Shown here: in pieces, positions 16,132-24,626 of the stretch | Layout of the letters: every line of letters starts with the position of its first letter | Position numbering within the stretch: the stretch's first letter is position 1 | From: Versatilivorator sp963663845 | GTDB taxonomy: Bacteria > Acidobacteriota > Terriglobia > Versatilivoradales > Versatilivoraceae | Length of the DNA stretch: 64,000 nucleotides | Assembly (NCBI GenBank): GCA_963663845.2 | Contig: OY760650.2 | Span: 1,922,001-1,986,000 of the forward strand | Reading direction: 5' to 3' | Made by a program: the position numbers and the translations under genes | Notes under the pieces: model-generated | Databases searched by the model: none | Told to the model about the DNA's origin: nothing | Seen by the model: only the letters and a program-made list of their open reading frames with translations

Positions 16132-17652
16132 TCACTCGGGAATCCGCCGCTTGCGGATGTCCGGGAGGACGAGGCTGGCGGCCCAGCCGACGGTGAAGGA
16201 GACCAGGTTGGCCAGGAAGAGGGTCAGCCAGGGATGGAAGGGGTAGCGCAGGGCCTCGGCGAGCTGGGCCGCCCAGGCCAGTCCCAGCTCGGCCCCTGCC
16301 CAGGCCAGGGCCTGGTCGATCAGGGTCCAGGCCGAGATCAGCACGCCGCAGGCCAGGCCGACATACACCCCCAGGGCATGGGCCCGCTTCACGAAGAAGG
16401 CCAGCAGGAACAGTCCCAACAACCCCCCGCCCAGAATCGAGAAGACGGTGAAGCTGAACTGCAGCGCTTGCTCCACGCCCAGCAGCAGCACCAGTCCCAC
16501 CCCCAGACCGAGCAGACCCCAAAAGGCCGAGGCGGCCCTGCCCAGGAACAACTGGAAACGGTCGCTGGCCTCGGGCCTGAAGTGGAGGTAGAAGTCCCGC
16601 ACCGTGACCATGGCCATGCTGTTGATCATGGTGTCCAGGCTGGACATGGCGGCGGCGCACATGCCGGCCAGGATCACCCCGGTCATTCCCGCCGGAATGT
16701 GGGTTACCACGAACCAGGGGAACACCTCGGTCTCGCTGGCCGCGATGTGGGCCGGCAGCTCGGCGGGGTGCAGGCTGTAATAGGAAAAGAGCAAACTGCC
16801 GATCAGCATGAAGAGGTTCCAGGTCACCACGCAGCCGATGGCTCCGAACCAGATGGCCTTCTGGGCTTCGCGAGTCGAGGGCGAAGCCAGGTAGCGCTGG
16901 GCCGCGTCCTGCTGGACGGTGTAGTTGCTGAGGAAGCCGAAGAGGCCGTAGGCGAAGGTGACCAACACGGTCATTTGGCTCAGATCCAGCGACCAGTCCA
17001 CCATCCTGAACTTGTCCGATTCGTTGGCGACACCCAGAAGCTGGGAACTTCCATCCTCTCCGAACCACAGCATGGCCAGACAGAAGAGTCCCCCGCCGAA
17101 CAGGGTCACCGACTGGATCACGTCGGTCCAGATTACGGCCTCCAGACCTCCCAGTATGGTGTAGACCAGGGCGATGACGCCGCTGACCAGCACGATGGTG
17201 AAGGGGCTCCATCCGGTCATGGCGCTGATGGCCTTGGCCATCAGGAAGAGGACCAGTCCGGAGCGGAACAGGCGGCTGATCAGATAGAAGCAGGAGGTGT
17301 AGCAGCGGGCGCCGTAGCCGAAGCGCTCCTCCAGGAACTCGTAGGCGCTCATGCGGACGCGCTGCCGGTAGAAGGGGATCACCACCAGGGCGATGAAGAT
17401 GGCGGCCAGCGGGAACATCATGTTGCCGAGATGGGGGCGCCAGTCGCCGCCGTAGGCCTGCCCCGGCAGGGCAATGAAGGTTGCGGTGCTGATGGAGGTT
17501 CCAAAGAAGGAGCAGCCGACCGCCCACCAGGGGATGGCCCGCCCGCCGATGAAGTAGGCCTCGGTGTCGGTCTGCCGTCGGGCCAGGCGGGTCCCCAGCC
17601 AGGCGACCACTGCCAGGTAGGCTGCGACCACGATCCAGTCGATAGGGGCCAT
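16132..17652 (-). CDS. Sodium:solute symporter (SSS family)
   Basis: A 506-residue polytopic membrane protein with about 13 hydrophobic segments. The SSS fold is recognised from WIVVAAYLAVVAWLGTRLAR, the AYFIGGRAIPWWAVGCSFFG segment, YTILGGLEAVIWTDVIQ (transmembrane 5) and GVILAGMCAAAMSSLDTMIN (transmembrane 8, with the Ser/Thr sodium site). Family members co-transport sugars, amino acids, vitamins or monocarboxylates with Na+. It is convergent with the amine-oxidase-like gene and has no obvious partner enzyme on its strand, so the substrate is open. It is one of four SSS genes in the window. Confidence 0.9.
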   Translation of the reverse strand: MAPIDWIVVAAYLAVVAWLGTRLARRQTDTEAYFIGGRAIPWWAVGCSFFGTSISTATFIALPGQAYGGDWRPHLGNMMFPLAAIFIALVVIPFYRQRVRMSAYEFLEERFGYGARCYTSCFYLISRLFRSGLVLFLMAKAISAMTGWSPFTIVLVSGVIALVYTILGGLEAVIWTDVIQSVTLFGGGLFCLAMLWFGEDGSSQLLGVANESDKFRMVDWSLDLSQMTVLVTFAYGLFGFLSNYTVQQDAAQRYLASPSTREAQKAIWFGAIGCVVTWNLFMLIGSLLFSYYSLHPAELPAHIAASETEVFPWFVVTHIPAGMTGVILAGMCAAAMSSLDTMINSMAMVTVRDFYLHFRPEASDRFQLFLGRAASAFWGLLGLGVGLVLLLGVEQALQFSFTVFSILGGGLLGLFLLAFFVKRAHALGVYVGLACGVLISAWTLIDQALAWAGAELGLAWAAQLAEALRYPFHPWLTLFLANLVSFTVGWAASLVLPDIRKRRIPE

Positions 17653-17672
17653 GGGGTTAACTCAATCAGCCT

Positions 17673-17776
17673 GAGCCTCTTGCAAAATTCCCAATCGGGA
17701 ATGACATCGAGGCAGCAAAGGTGAAGGGCGGGTAGCTCCGGCATTCACCATAAAAAGCACAAAAGGCACAAAATGA
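17673..17776. repeat. ~104-bp intergenic repeat, copy 1
   Basis: This sequence recurs at 58012-58115 with about 12 differences in 101 bases by eye and no gaps. Shared hallmarks are GCAAAAT-CCCAATCGGGA, GGTGAAGGGC, AGCTCCGGCATTCACC and AAAAAGCACAAAAGGCACAA. It has no coding potential and lies between a symporter start and a ComEA-like gene. It takes up part of the 324-base gap 17653-17976. The rest of that gap holds a weak promoter-like TTGACA at 17795 with a TATAGC 15 bases later, and nothing else I can name. Confidence 0.75.
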
Positions 17777-17976
17777 GTGGCTCGGCCTTTTTTGTTGACA
17801 TCCCGAAAGGCCGGATATAGCCTAGCGCTCCTCCCTCGAAAACCATACACCTTACCATCACTCGGCAGTGAGGTTCGAGTTCGCGGCCTGCACTCCAGGG
17901 CCGCTTTTCCGGTTTGCGCCCGAGTGCGCCCGCGGGCCGATGCTTCCCTGCCGACCGAAGCAAAAGGGGGATCTGC

Positions 17977-18312
17977 ATGAGAAAGCACACTTTGACGATC
18001 GTCTGTCTGACCTTGCTGCTTGCGCTGGCGCCCATCGCCGGCACCGCTCGGGCGGAGCCGATCGAGAGTCAAGCCAACACGCCTCAGAAGAAGGGGGCCG
18101 GGGAAATGCCTTCCAAGGCCGTGGACATCAACGCGGCCACCGAAAAGCAACTGACTTCGCTGCCCGGGATCGGGCCGCAGATGGCCAAGCGGATCATCGA
18201 GGCCCGGCCCTTCAAGTCGATTCAGGAGCTGAAGCGGGTGAAGGGCATCGGTGACAAGAAATTCGAGCGGCTCAAGTCTCGCGTGGTCTGCGAAGCCAAA
18301 GCGAGCCAATGA
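17977..18312 (+). CDS. Exported ComEA-like helix-hairpin-helix protein
   Basis: A 111-residue protein with a signal peptide (MRKHTLTIVCLTLLLALAPI, cleavage near GTARA) and a tandem HhH motif at residues 50-105: VDINAATEKQLTSLPGIGPQ, MAKRIIEARPFKSIQELKRV and KGIGDKKFERLKS. This is the DNA-binding module of the ComEA competence protein, here without the SLBB domain. In many bacteria such short HhH proteins bind incoming DNA in the periplasm. No other competence gene is adjacent. The start follows AAAAGGGGGAT. A strong terminator follows. Confidence 0.88.
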   Translation: MRKHTLTIVCLTLLLALAPIAGTARAEPIESQANTPQKKGAGEMPSKAVDINAATEKQLTSLPGIGPQMAKRIIEARPFKSIQELKRVKGIGDKKFERLKSRVVCEAKASQ

Positions 18313-18342
18313 GGCCGGCTCTCCAACTGATTTCCTTCCCCT

Positions 18343-18378
18343 GGGCCCGGCGATCGTCAAGTGCCGGGCCCGTTTTTT
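18343..18378 (+). terminator. Rho-independent terminator after comEA-like gene
   Basis: A perfect 9-bp GC stem, GGGCCCGGC (18343-18351) paired with GCCGGGCCC (18363-18371), with an 11-base loop, is followed by G and six T residues (18373-18378). It lies 31 bases after the ComEA-like stop and before the convergent symporter gene. Confidence 0.9.
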
Positions 18379-18416
18379 GCCAGCCTGGCCGGCGCGGCCC
18401 CCTGTTCCGGACGCCA

Positions 18417-20108
18417 TCACCAGAGCACCACCAGGACCAGCCAGGCGACCAGCCCCAGAAACAGACCGTACCAGGTCGAGGGTTGACCGTACCAGGGCAG
18501 TCCGCCGGGCGGGACGTCGAAGGAATACTCGGGAGCGGCCGACAGCTCCTGCCGGGACTGCTCCAGCCAGCTTCCCCGGGTGGCTGCCAGGGGTTCCGGG
18601 GTCTGATTCCGGAGCCTGGAGGCGTCCCGATGGCCAAAGCGGACGGTGAGCCCCTGCAGTTCCCGCTCCGACATCCATCCCCATCGCCAACTGAGCCCCA
18701 GCATGGTTCCGGCGGTAACCAGCGGGCTCCAGAGGTAGGCCCACCAGGTATTGGTCCACCACAGGGGCAGGGGCCATTCCAGGGCCTCTCCCAGAAGCGC
18801 GCTGAGGCCGTAGCCGATCCCGGCCAGCAGGCCCGCCAGCCCGGCGCGGCGATGGACCGGAGTCAGGGTTCCCATGACGTACAGGGTGAACAGGGGCATC
18901 ACGGTCACGCTGGTGATGCGCAGATAGAATCGGACCATGCCGTCCTGCAGAAAGGGAATGTAGAGGAAGGAGGCGGCGATGATGAAGGGCGTCGCCCAGC
19001 GGGAAACCCTGAGGTAGTGGGCGTCGTTGCGCCCCTTCGCCAGAAACCGGGCGTAGACGTCGCGGGTGAAGACGGCCGCCAGCGAGGAGCCGATGGAGTC
19101 GTAGGTGGAAATCCCTCCCGCCAGCACCCCCGCCACCACCAGGCCCACCAGTCCCGGGGTCAGGTACTCCTGCACCAGCAGCGGGTAGATCTGGTCAGGG
19201 GCCGAAAGCTCCGGCATGACCGCTCTGCCGAGAATCCCCAGGGTGATGTTGAACCACATCACGCCAACGGTCACCACGCTGGCGGTCAGGGCGGCGGTCT
19301 TGAGGTCCCACTCCGAGCGGGCCGCCAGCAGACGCATGGACTGGGAGTGGTTCACCAGGCAATAGGCCGTCAGGACGATGACCCAGCCGAAGACGATCAA
19401 GGGGGCCGGCGCCCCCGGCTGGTCCCGGCCGATGTGCATCATGGTGTCAACCAGTTGGGGATCGATCTGCTGGAAGCGGCTCTCCAGGCCCGACCACCCC
19501 CCGACCGCGTTCCACAGCACCCACCACAGGATGACCGAGGCCGTCAGCATCACGATGGACTGCAGCGCGTCGGTGGCGGCGACCGATCGGAGTCCGCCGG
19601 TGGCCGTGTAGAGGGCGGCCGCCATGGAGATGGCCGCCACCAGCCACCAGGCGGCGCTGCCCCAATGGGTCAGGATCGAAAAGGTGAGATAGAGCGAGAA
19701 GGCGATATTGCCCAGAACGTTGGTGCGGTTCTGGATCTGAATGAAGGCGCTCAAGAGGCGGGCGGCGGGACCGAAGCGGTATTCCAGGTACTCGGCGTTG
19801 GTGAACATGCCGCCGCGGTAGAGCGGCAGGATGACGAAGTAGGACGCCACCAGCCAACCGATGGGAAGCCCCAGCCACCAGGTGGTCAGGTTGGAGAGCC
19901 CGAAGGTGTAGGCGCCGCCGACCACGGCCACGTAGTCCCCGCTGTCCACGGCGGTGGCGAACATGGACAGTCCCACCATCCACCAGGGGAGGCTCTTGGC
20001 GGCCAGCATCCAGTCGGAGGAGCGCCGGGTGCGCCGCGAGAGCAGCAGCCCGTAGCCGACGATGGCGCCGTTGGCGGCAACCACGATGAGCCAGTCCAGC
20101 AGGGTCAT
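18417..20108 (-). CDS. Sodium:solute symporter (SSS family)
   Basis: A 563-residue transporter with about 13-14 membrane segments. Signature regions are LDWLIVVAANGAIVGYGLLL, WMLAAKSLPWWMVGLSMFAT, the TATGGLRSVAATDALQSIVM helix and GVLAGGISTYDSIGSSLAAV (sodium-site helix). I take the ATG at 20108 rather than 20144 because it places the first membrane helix at the N terminus. It lies 96 bases downstream of the M20 peptidase and DapA-like lyase genes on the same strand, so it may import the substrate they process. The soluble C-terminal tail of about 90 residues before a last helix is unusual. Confidence 0.88.
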   Translation of the reverse strand: MTLLDWLIVVAANGAIVGYGLLLSRRTRRSSDWMLAAKSLPWWMVGLSMFATAVDSGDYVAVVGGAYTFGLSNLTTWWLGLPIGWLVASYFVILPLYRGGMFTNAEYLEYRFGPAARLLSAFIQIQNRTNVLGNIAFSLYLTFSILTHWGSAAWWLVAAISMAAALYTATGGLRSVAATDALQSIVMLTASVILWWVLWNAVGGWSGLESRFQQIDPQLVDTMMHIGRDQPGAPAPLIVFGWVIVLTAYCLVNHSQSMRLLAARSEWDLKTAALTASVVTVGVMWFNITLGILGRAVMPELSAPDQIYPLLVQEYLTPGLVGLVVAGVLAGGISTYDSIGSSLAAVFTRDVYARFLAKGRNDAHYLRVSRWATPFIIAASFLYIPFLQDGMVRFYLRITSVTVMPLFTLYVMGTLTPVHRRAGLAGLLAGIGYGLSALLGEALEWPLPLWWTNTWWAYLWSPLVTAGTMLGLSWRWGWMSERELQGLTVRFGHRDASRLRNQTPEPLAATRGSWLEQSRQELSAAPEYSFDVPPGGLPWYGQPSTWYGLFLGLVAWLVLVVLW

Positions 20109-20204
20109 GAGAAGAGGGTCAGCGTGTGGCGAAAGCGCCGCCACCGGGTTCAGCCGAAGCCCGACGGCCTCCCCGGGGCGAAACCCGCCGCCGATTCGGG
20201 AACG

Positions 20205-21371
20205 CTAACTGAAGTTCATCATCATGGATTGATAGATCTCGGCGGCTTGCAGGACCTGCCGGCACTCCACCCATTCCACCGCCCCGTGAGCCTGGTCGAT
20301 GCTGCCGGGACCCAGAACGATGGCAGGGGTTCCCACCGAGGTGAACTTGCTGGCGTCGGTGCCGTAGGGGACGCCGGCAACGGTGGAGTTGCCCCGGACC
20401 GCCCGGGAGGCCTGGCAGGCCGCTTGCACGACCGGGGAGTCCTCGGGAGTCTCCATGGCGTTGTCCAGCAGGAAGGGCTCCTCCAGGCTCACCTTCAGCT
20501 CGGGGTCGGCAGCCCGGGCCCGTTCCAGCGCTTCTTCGAATTCCGCCAGCGTATCCTGGGGGGACTCTCCCGGAATGGTGCGGCGGTCCACTTCCACCAC
20601 GCACTCGTGAGGCACGAAATTCACCTGGGCGCCCCCGTGGATCACCCCGATATTGAGGGTGGGGCCGCCGGTCAGGGGGTGGTCTTTCCGTTGCAGGCCG
20701 GGAACGATCTCATTCTCGATGCCGGTGATCAGCCGGGCCATCTTGACGATGGCGTTGATCCCCAGGTAGGGCTTGGAGCTGTGGGCCGCCACTCCCTCCA
20801 CCCGGATGCGAAAACGGGCCAGTCCCTTGTGGGCGCGAATCACCGCCAAGTCGGTGGGCTCGGCCACCACCACCGCCTCCGATTTCACCGTGGCCGCCAG
20901 GCTCAGGGCGCCGCGAAAGAGATACTCCTCGTCCACTGCGCCCGCGAACTGAATGGTGCAGGGGGGGACCCGGCCCGACTCCTTGAGGCGCTTCATGGCG
21001 TGGATCATGGCCACGCCGCCGGCCTTGGTGTCGCAGGACCCCCGTCCGTAGAGGAGGCCGTCCCGGATGTGGGGCTCGAAGGGAGGGATGGTCATGACCC
21101 CCACCGAGGCGGTGTCCATGTGACACTCGAACAGGAGCACCCGCTGAGGGTCCCGGCCCTCCAGGGTGCCGATGAAGTTGCTGCGCCCCGGCAGGACCTC
21201 CCGGGTTTCGCAGCCCATTCCGGCCGCGCGGAAGAATTCGGAGAGGTAGGCCACCATCGCCGACTCGCCCCTCTGCCCCCCGGGCAATCCGGGATTGACG
21301 CTTTCAATGGCCACCACGTCCTGCAATGTGGCCAGCACCTCGTCTTGGCTGCGAGTCCAGGCTTCCCCCAT
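20205..21371 (-). CDS. M20 family metallopeptidase (ArgE/DapE-like)
   Basis: A 388-residue zinc peptidase or deacylase. The first metal ligand and its helper are in FECHMDTAS (His84, Asp86), the bridging Asp is Asp114 in GRGSCDTKAGG, the catalytic base pair is Glu148-Glu149 in AVDEEYLF, and the last His is in GSIDQAHGAVEW. The dimerisation domain (HKGLARFRIRVEGVAAHSSK) is intact. The family removes N-acyl groups or cleaves small peptides. It is encoded between a DapA-like lyase and a symporter on one strand, which suggests a pathway for an imported N-acylated or amino-acid-derived compound. Confidence 0.9.
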   Translation of the reverse strand: MGEAWTRSQDEVLATLQDVVAIESVNPGLPGGQRGESAMVAYLSEFFRAAGMGCETREVLPGRSNFIGTLEGRDPQRVLLFECHMDTASVGVMTIPPFEPHIRDGLLYGRGSCDTKAGGVAMIHAMKRLKESGRVPPCTIQFAGAVDEEYLFRGALSLAATVKSEAVVVAEPTDLAVIRAHKGLARFRIRVEGVAAHSSKPYLGINAIVKMARLITGIENEIVPGLQRKDHPLTGGPTLNIGVIHGGAQVNFVPHECVVEVDRRTIPGESPQDTLAEFEEALERARAADPELKVSLEEPFLLDNAMETPEDSPVVQAACQASRAVRGNSTVAGVPYGTDASKFTSVGTPAIVLGPGSIDQAHGAVEWVECRQVLQAAEIYQSMMMNFS

Positions 21372-21504
21372 CGTTTCCTCTCCTTGTGCAGATCTTCGGC
21401 TCGGACCACCGGTCCGGCCAATCCTAGCAGGTTCCCATCCTGAATGGCGTCGGCAATCGAAGCTGGTGGACTGCTTCTTTTCTCGGACACTTGCCCGCAG
21501 GAGT

Positions 21505-22461
21505 TCAGGCAGTCCCCTGCACCCTGGGCACTCCGGCCTGAAGGAGCATGCGGCGGGCCTCCTCCCGGTAGCGCTCCCGGACGTCGCGGGTGGGAGGGCG
21601 GCAGCGGCTGGAAGGCAGGCCCACCAGCTCCATGCACAGCTTGTCCAGGTAGCCGTCTCCCGAGGTGTACTCCTGCTCGATTTGCGACCACAGCTTCATG
21701 AAGGGTTGGGCCGCCCGGGTCAACATGTCCTGAACCTCCGGGTAGTCCTTCCGGTCCATCTGCTCGATCAGCCGGGCTCCCCACTCCGGCCAGTAGTTGC
21801 AGACGTGGACCTCGAAGCCCCGCGCCCCCAGCATGTGGCTGGCCACGAAGTGCATCTGGTTGTCGATCACCGAAAACCGCCGGCCGTAGGCTTGCACCAC
21901 CTGCTCGAAGGACATCCAGCTCGGGTGGGGCGTGGCCCACTTGAGACCCACCACGTTGGGTATTGCCGCCAGTCTGCCGACCAGGCCCAGAGAGACCGCG
22001 GTGCTGGTCCAGAAGGTGTTGTAGACGATGATGCCGACGTCGGCGGCTTCGGCAGCCGCCACCACGTATTCGTAGAAGTCCTCTTCGGAATGATTGAAGT
22101 AGTAGGGGCAGGAGACCTGGATGTAGTCGGCGCCCAGGTCCCGGGCGGCCCGGGACAGGCGGCGCAGCTCGGCGGTGCTGGTGGTCTGGGCTCCCATGGC
22201 CACCGGGGCCCGTCCCTCCACCGCCTCCACCACGGTCTTGGCCGCGGACACCCGCTCCTCGAAGGTCATGGTCGAGAAATCGCCGGCCGCGCCCCCCGCC
22301 AGGAAGACGGCGTTGCCGCCCTTGAGGCCTCCCCCCAGCAGGAAATCCACGTGTCTCCGGATTCCTTCCAGGTTCAATGACAACTCGGCATCGTCGTGAA
22401 ACAGAGTGGGGACGGTGACGTAACAGCCGCACAAGCGTTGCCGGGCGCTATCGAAATCCAT
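21505..22461 (-). CDS. Dihydrodipicolinate synthase-family (DapA-like) lyase
   Basis: A 318-residue class I aldolase-fold protein. The Schiff-base lysine is Lys174 in VVGLKWATP and the catalytic tyrosine is Tyr147 in IIVYNTF. The pyruvate-binding GxxGE loop is replaced by LAGGAAGDF, so it is not a standard DapA. The family includes N-acetylneuraminate lyase, keto-deoxy-sugar aldolases and trans-o-hydroxybenzylidenepyruvate hydratase-aldolases. It heads a three-gene run with the M20 peptidase and a symporter, so a catabolic role is more likely than lysine synthesis. Confidence 0.85.
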   Translation of the reverse strand: MDFDSARQRLCGCYVTVPTLFHDDAELSLNLEGIRRHVDFLLGGGLKGGNAVFLAGGAAGDFSTMTFEERVSAAKTVVEAVEGRAPVAMGAQTTSTAELRRLSRAARDLGADYIQVSCPYYFNHSEEDFYEYVVAAAEAADVGIIVYNTFWTSTAVSLGLVGRLAAIPNVVGLKWATPHPSWMSFEQVVQAYGRRFSVIDNQMHFVASHMLGARGFEVHVCNYWPEWGARLIEQMDRKDYPEVQDMLTRAAQPFMKLWSQIEQEYTSGDGYLDKLCMELVGLPSSRCRPPTRDVRERYREEARRMLLQAGVPRVQGTA

Positions 22462-22655
22462 GGGTGATGGTTCTCCTGGTCACTCGGGTGCAAACGACGC
22501 GGATGTCGGGATGTGCGGAGCGACGTTCCCGCCGGCCGCTCCCCGGCGCCCCGATTCTACGTCATGCTCGGTAGAACCGACAAACCACCTCCGGCGGGTG
22601 TCAGCCCCCGCGTGATTCGCGCTTTTCGGGGGGTTTATCACCAGGAGTCCCGCTT

Positions 22656-23069
22656 TCAGGACTCAGAGGCGTTGTCCAGCAATTCCTCGCCACTACCGCG
22701 AAAATCGACATCGGGCAGGATCGCCTGCGGTTTGAACGTGATTCGGTAGTGGTACGCACTCACGTCCTTGGTTTTGACCTGCTCTGCAAAGTAGGTCACG
22801 TTGTCCGACAAGCCGAGAAAGTGCTTGGCGTAATCCTCGTCGGTCTGCTTGCACGTCACTTCGAGTTGGCGGTTCTGGTCCAGAATGGCGCATCGACCTT
22901 CGATGGTCAGAATGTACTCGTTCGTGATCCCGTTGTAGAACACGATGCGCCGAGTGATCTCGAAGTTATCAGCAGCCTTCGAGAGATTTCGGGATGCGAT
23001 TTGCGCATCGTCACACCCAGTCCCCAATAGAACGGCCACAACCACCACAAGCGTTGCAATTGTCTTCAT
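22656..23069 (-). CDS. Beta-sandwich lipoprotein, phage/mobile-element type
   Basis: A 137-residue lipoprotein (MKTIATLVVVVAVLLGTGC, with Cys19 the likely lipidation site). The mature sequence DAQIASRNLSKAADNFEITR, IVFYNGITNEYILTIEGRC and HFLGLSDNVTYFAEQVKTKD closely resembles small lipoproteins that I recall from actinobacterial phages and other mobile elements under the name beta-sandwich lipoprotein. The Shine-Dalgarno is AAAGGAGAAG. It is isolated, next to a dispersed repeat, and no phage structural gene is nearby. Function unknown. Confidence 0.6.
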   Translation of the reverse strand: MKTIATLVVVVAVLLGTGCDDAQIASRNLSKAADNFEITRRIVFYNGITNEYILTIEGRCAILDQNRQLEVTCKQTDEDYAKHFLGLSDNVTYFAEQVKTKDVSAYHYRITFKPQAILPDVDFRGSGEELLDNASES

Positions 23070-23107
23070 TCTCTTCTCCTTTCCATTTGTTGGGTACGGC
23101 TTTCGTT

Positions 23108-23579
23108 TGTTCCAGACAACATCATCCGAGGAAAAACAAGCGATCGTCAATAGAGGCGAACCACAAATGAACAGGAATAGAAACGAAGACTGAGGGACCT
23201 CCTTGGCTGCGACGCCGTCACGGGATTAAGCCCCCCGGGAGCGCGGGCGTCCCGCCCGCACAACACTGGCACAGCCTCACCCCTCTCCTCCACCCGGCTC
23301 GACCGGCAACGGCGCCACGATTCCGCTTCAGCCGAGCCCATGGGGTTCCCGGCGGCAGGGTGACCGGGCGCCGCATCACGGGGAAGCTGAGCGGCAACCC
23401 AACGCAGAGAATGCGGGCGAGACGCCCGCGCTCCCGGAGGGGCGCCTCCTCCCATCCTTCCTGCTCCGCGAGGAGGCACTGCCCCTGCCGATGCGGCAGT
23501 GCCGTTCCGCTTGGTGCCCCTTCGTCGTCCTTCGTGTGTCTTCGTGGATAGCTCTTTTTCCCGCTTGTTTCAGACAAGC
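23108..23579. repeat. ~470-bp dispersed repeat, copy A
   Basis: This fills most of the 565-base gap between the lipoprotein and flippase genes. It contains a 26-bp inverted repeat with one mismatch (arms 23235-23260 and 23412-23437, core GAGCGCGGGCGT) around a 150-base centre. A second hairpin, GCACTGCC/GGCAGTGC, lies to the right. It ends in GTTTCAGACAAGC (23567-23579), which the left end (23108) nearly repeats. Copies B (61842-62327) and C (62503-62973) have the same order. Short GC-rich frames inside it are not credible proteins. It encodes no transposase, so it resembles a non-autonomous element. Confidence 0.8.
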
Positions 23580-23634
23580 CGCGAAGGCGGCGGCAATCAT
23601 TCCCGCTGTTTGGGCTTCCCGCTCGGGTCGTACG

Positions 23635-24618
23635 CTACCGCCGGCCCAGGGTCCACCAGCAGAGCAGGCCCACTCCGGCGACCAGCAGGCTGCGCAGGCG
23701 GCGGACCAGGGAGAGAGTGACGCCCACGGCGGCAGGAAGACCCAGCAGGACGAGCACGAGGGCGTAGGCCCCCTCGGCTACCCCGAGCTGCATGGGAACG
23801 AACAGAAAGAGGAGGCTGATGAACTTGCTGGCGGTTTCGATCAACAGGGGATGGAGCAGCGGAGGCGGGTCCCCCAGCACCGCCAGCACCCAGTACACCT
23901 CCACAATCAGCAGCAGGTGGGCCGCCGCTTCCAGCGCGACGACCGCCAGGAACCGGGCCGGCCGGTCGTAGACCACCCGGAAGAGGACCTCCTCCATCTG
24001 CCTCACCTGTTCCAGGTGGGGCGTCACCCGGCTGGAGAGCCAGGGTCGCCGGCTGAGTCTCTTGAGAGTGGAATGAAAGAGATAGGACCGGCGGACGAAG
24101 GCGACGATGGCTACCAGCAGGATGCCGCCGAGGAGCAGCACCCCGCCCCAGACCGAAGCCCTCAGGGAAGGCTCCAGGGGGAACCGGAGCGCCAGGACGG
24201 CGAACCCCACGGCGGCAATGGCTGCGGCGGCGAGGTTGTAGAAGAGGATCTCGGACAGGGTGGAGGCGAAGGCCTGGTGGAGAGCCAAACCTCTCCGCTT
24301 GAGCAGCCAGGCCTTGGCGGGCTCCGCCAGCAGGGGCCCGGTGGAGGTCAGGACCCGCACGGCTTCCCCGGAGATCCGAATCCACAGGACATCCCGATAG
24401 GACACCCGGATGTCGAGCAGGCAGCGCGAAAACGCCGCGGCGCGCACACCCTGGTAGAGGGCATGGAGGCCTGCCAGGGCCGCCAGGTGCCAGCCGATCT
24501 GGAGCAGCAGGGAGAGAATTCGGCCGGGTCCGAGCCGGTAGACCAGGTAGGCCGCCAGGCCCAGGCCCAGCAGCATCAGCAGGGCGCGCAGGGTTCTGCG
24601 GCCGGTCGCGTGCATCAT
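23635..24618 (-). CDS. Lysylphosphatidylglycerol synthase TM-domain (UPF0104) protein
   Basis: A 327-residue integral membrane protein with about eight helices. It matches the flippase-type domain of MprF/UPF0104: TLRALLMLLGLGLAAYLVYR, then SGEAVRVLTSTGPLLAEPAK (the conserved G-x-x-E-P segment) and LLFLFVPMQLGVAEGAYALV (the P-x-x-x-G-x-x-E signature). Relatives move lipids or glycolipid intermediates across membranes. It starts 8 bases after the ketol-acid-reductoisomerase-like gene, so the two are co-transcribed. An upstream in-frame extension is an artefact of overlap with that gene. Confidence 0.85.
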   Translation of the reverse strand: MMHATGRRTLRALLMLLGLGLAAYLVYRLGPGRILSLLLQIGWHLAALAGLHALYQGVRAAAFSRCLLDIRVSYRDVLWIRISGEAVRVLTSTGPLLAEPAKAWLLKRRGLALHQAFASTLSEILFYNLAAAAIAAVGFAVLALRFPLEPSLRASVWGGVLLLGGILLVAIVAFVRRSYLFHSTLKRLSRRPWLSSRVTPHLEQVRQMEEVLFRVVYDRPARFLAVVALEAAAHLLLIVEVYWVLAVLGDPPPLLHPLLIETASKFISLLFLFVPMQLGVAEGAYALVLVLLGLPAAVGVTLSLVRRLRSLLVAGVGLLCWWTLGRR

Positions 24619-24626
24619 GGGCGGGG

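Noticed and set aside
18309..21443. Open frame of 1044 codons on the plus strand over the symporter and M20 genes
   Set aside because: Antisense shadow with low-complexity composition (HQ-, GG- and QG-rich). The opposite strand encodes complete catalytic motifs.
23238..23260. The GC-rich inverted repeats as a CRISPR array or rho-independent terminator
   Set aside because: There are only two arms per copy, no spacer series, and no T tract after the hairpin.
23147..23600. Small GC-rich frames inside the 470-bp repeats (also at 61905-62189 and 62545-62904)
   Set aside because: They arise from the inverted-repeat sequence, change frame between copies and have no ribosome binding sites, so they are not counted as genes.
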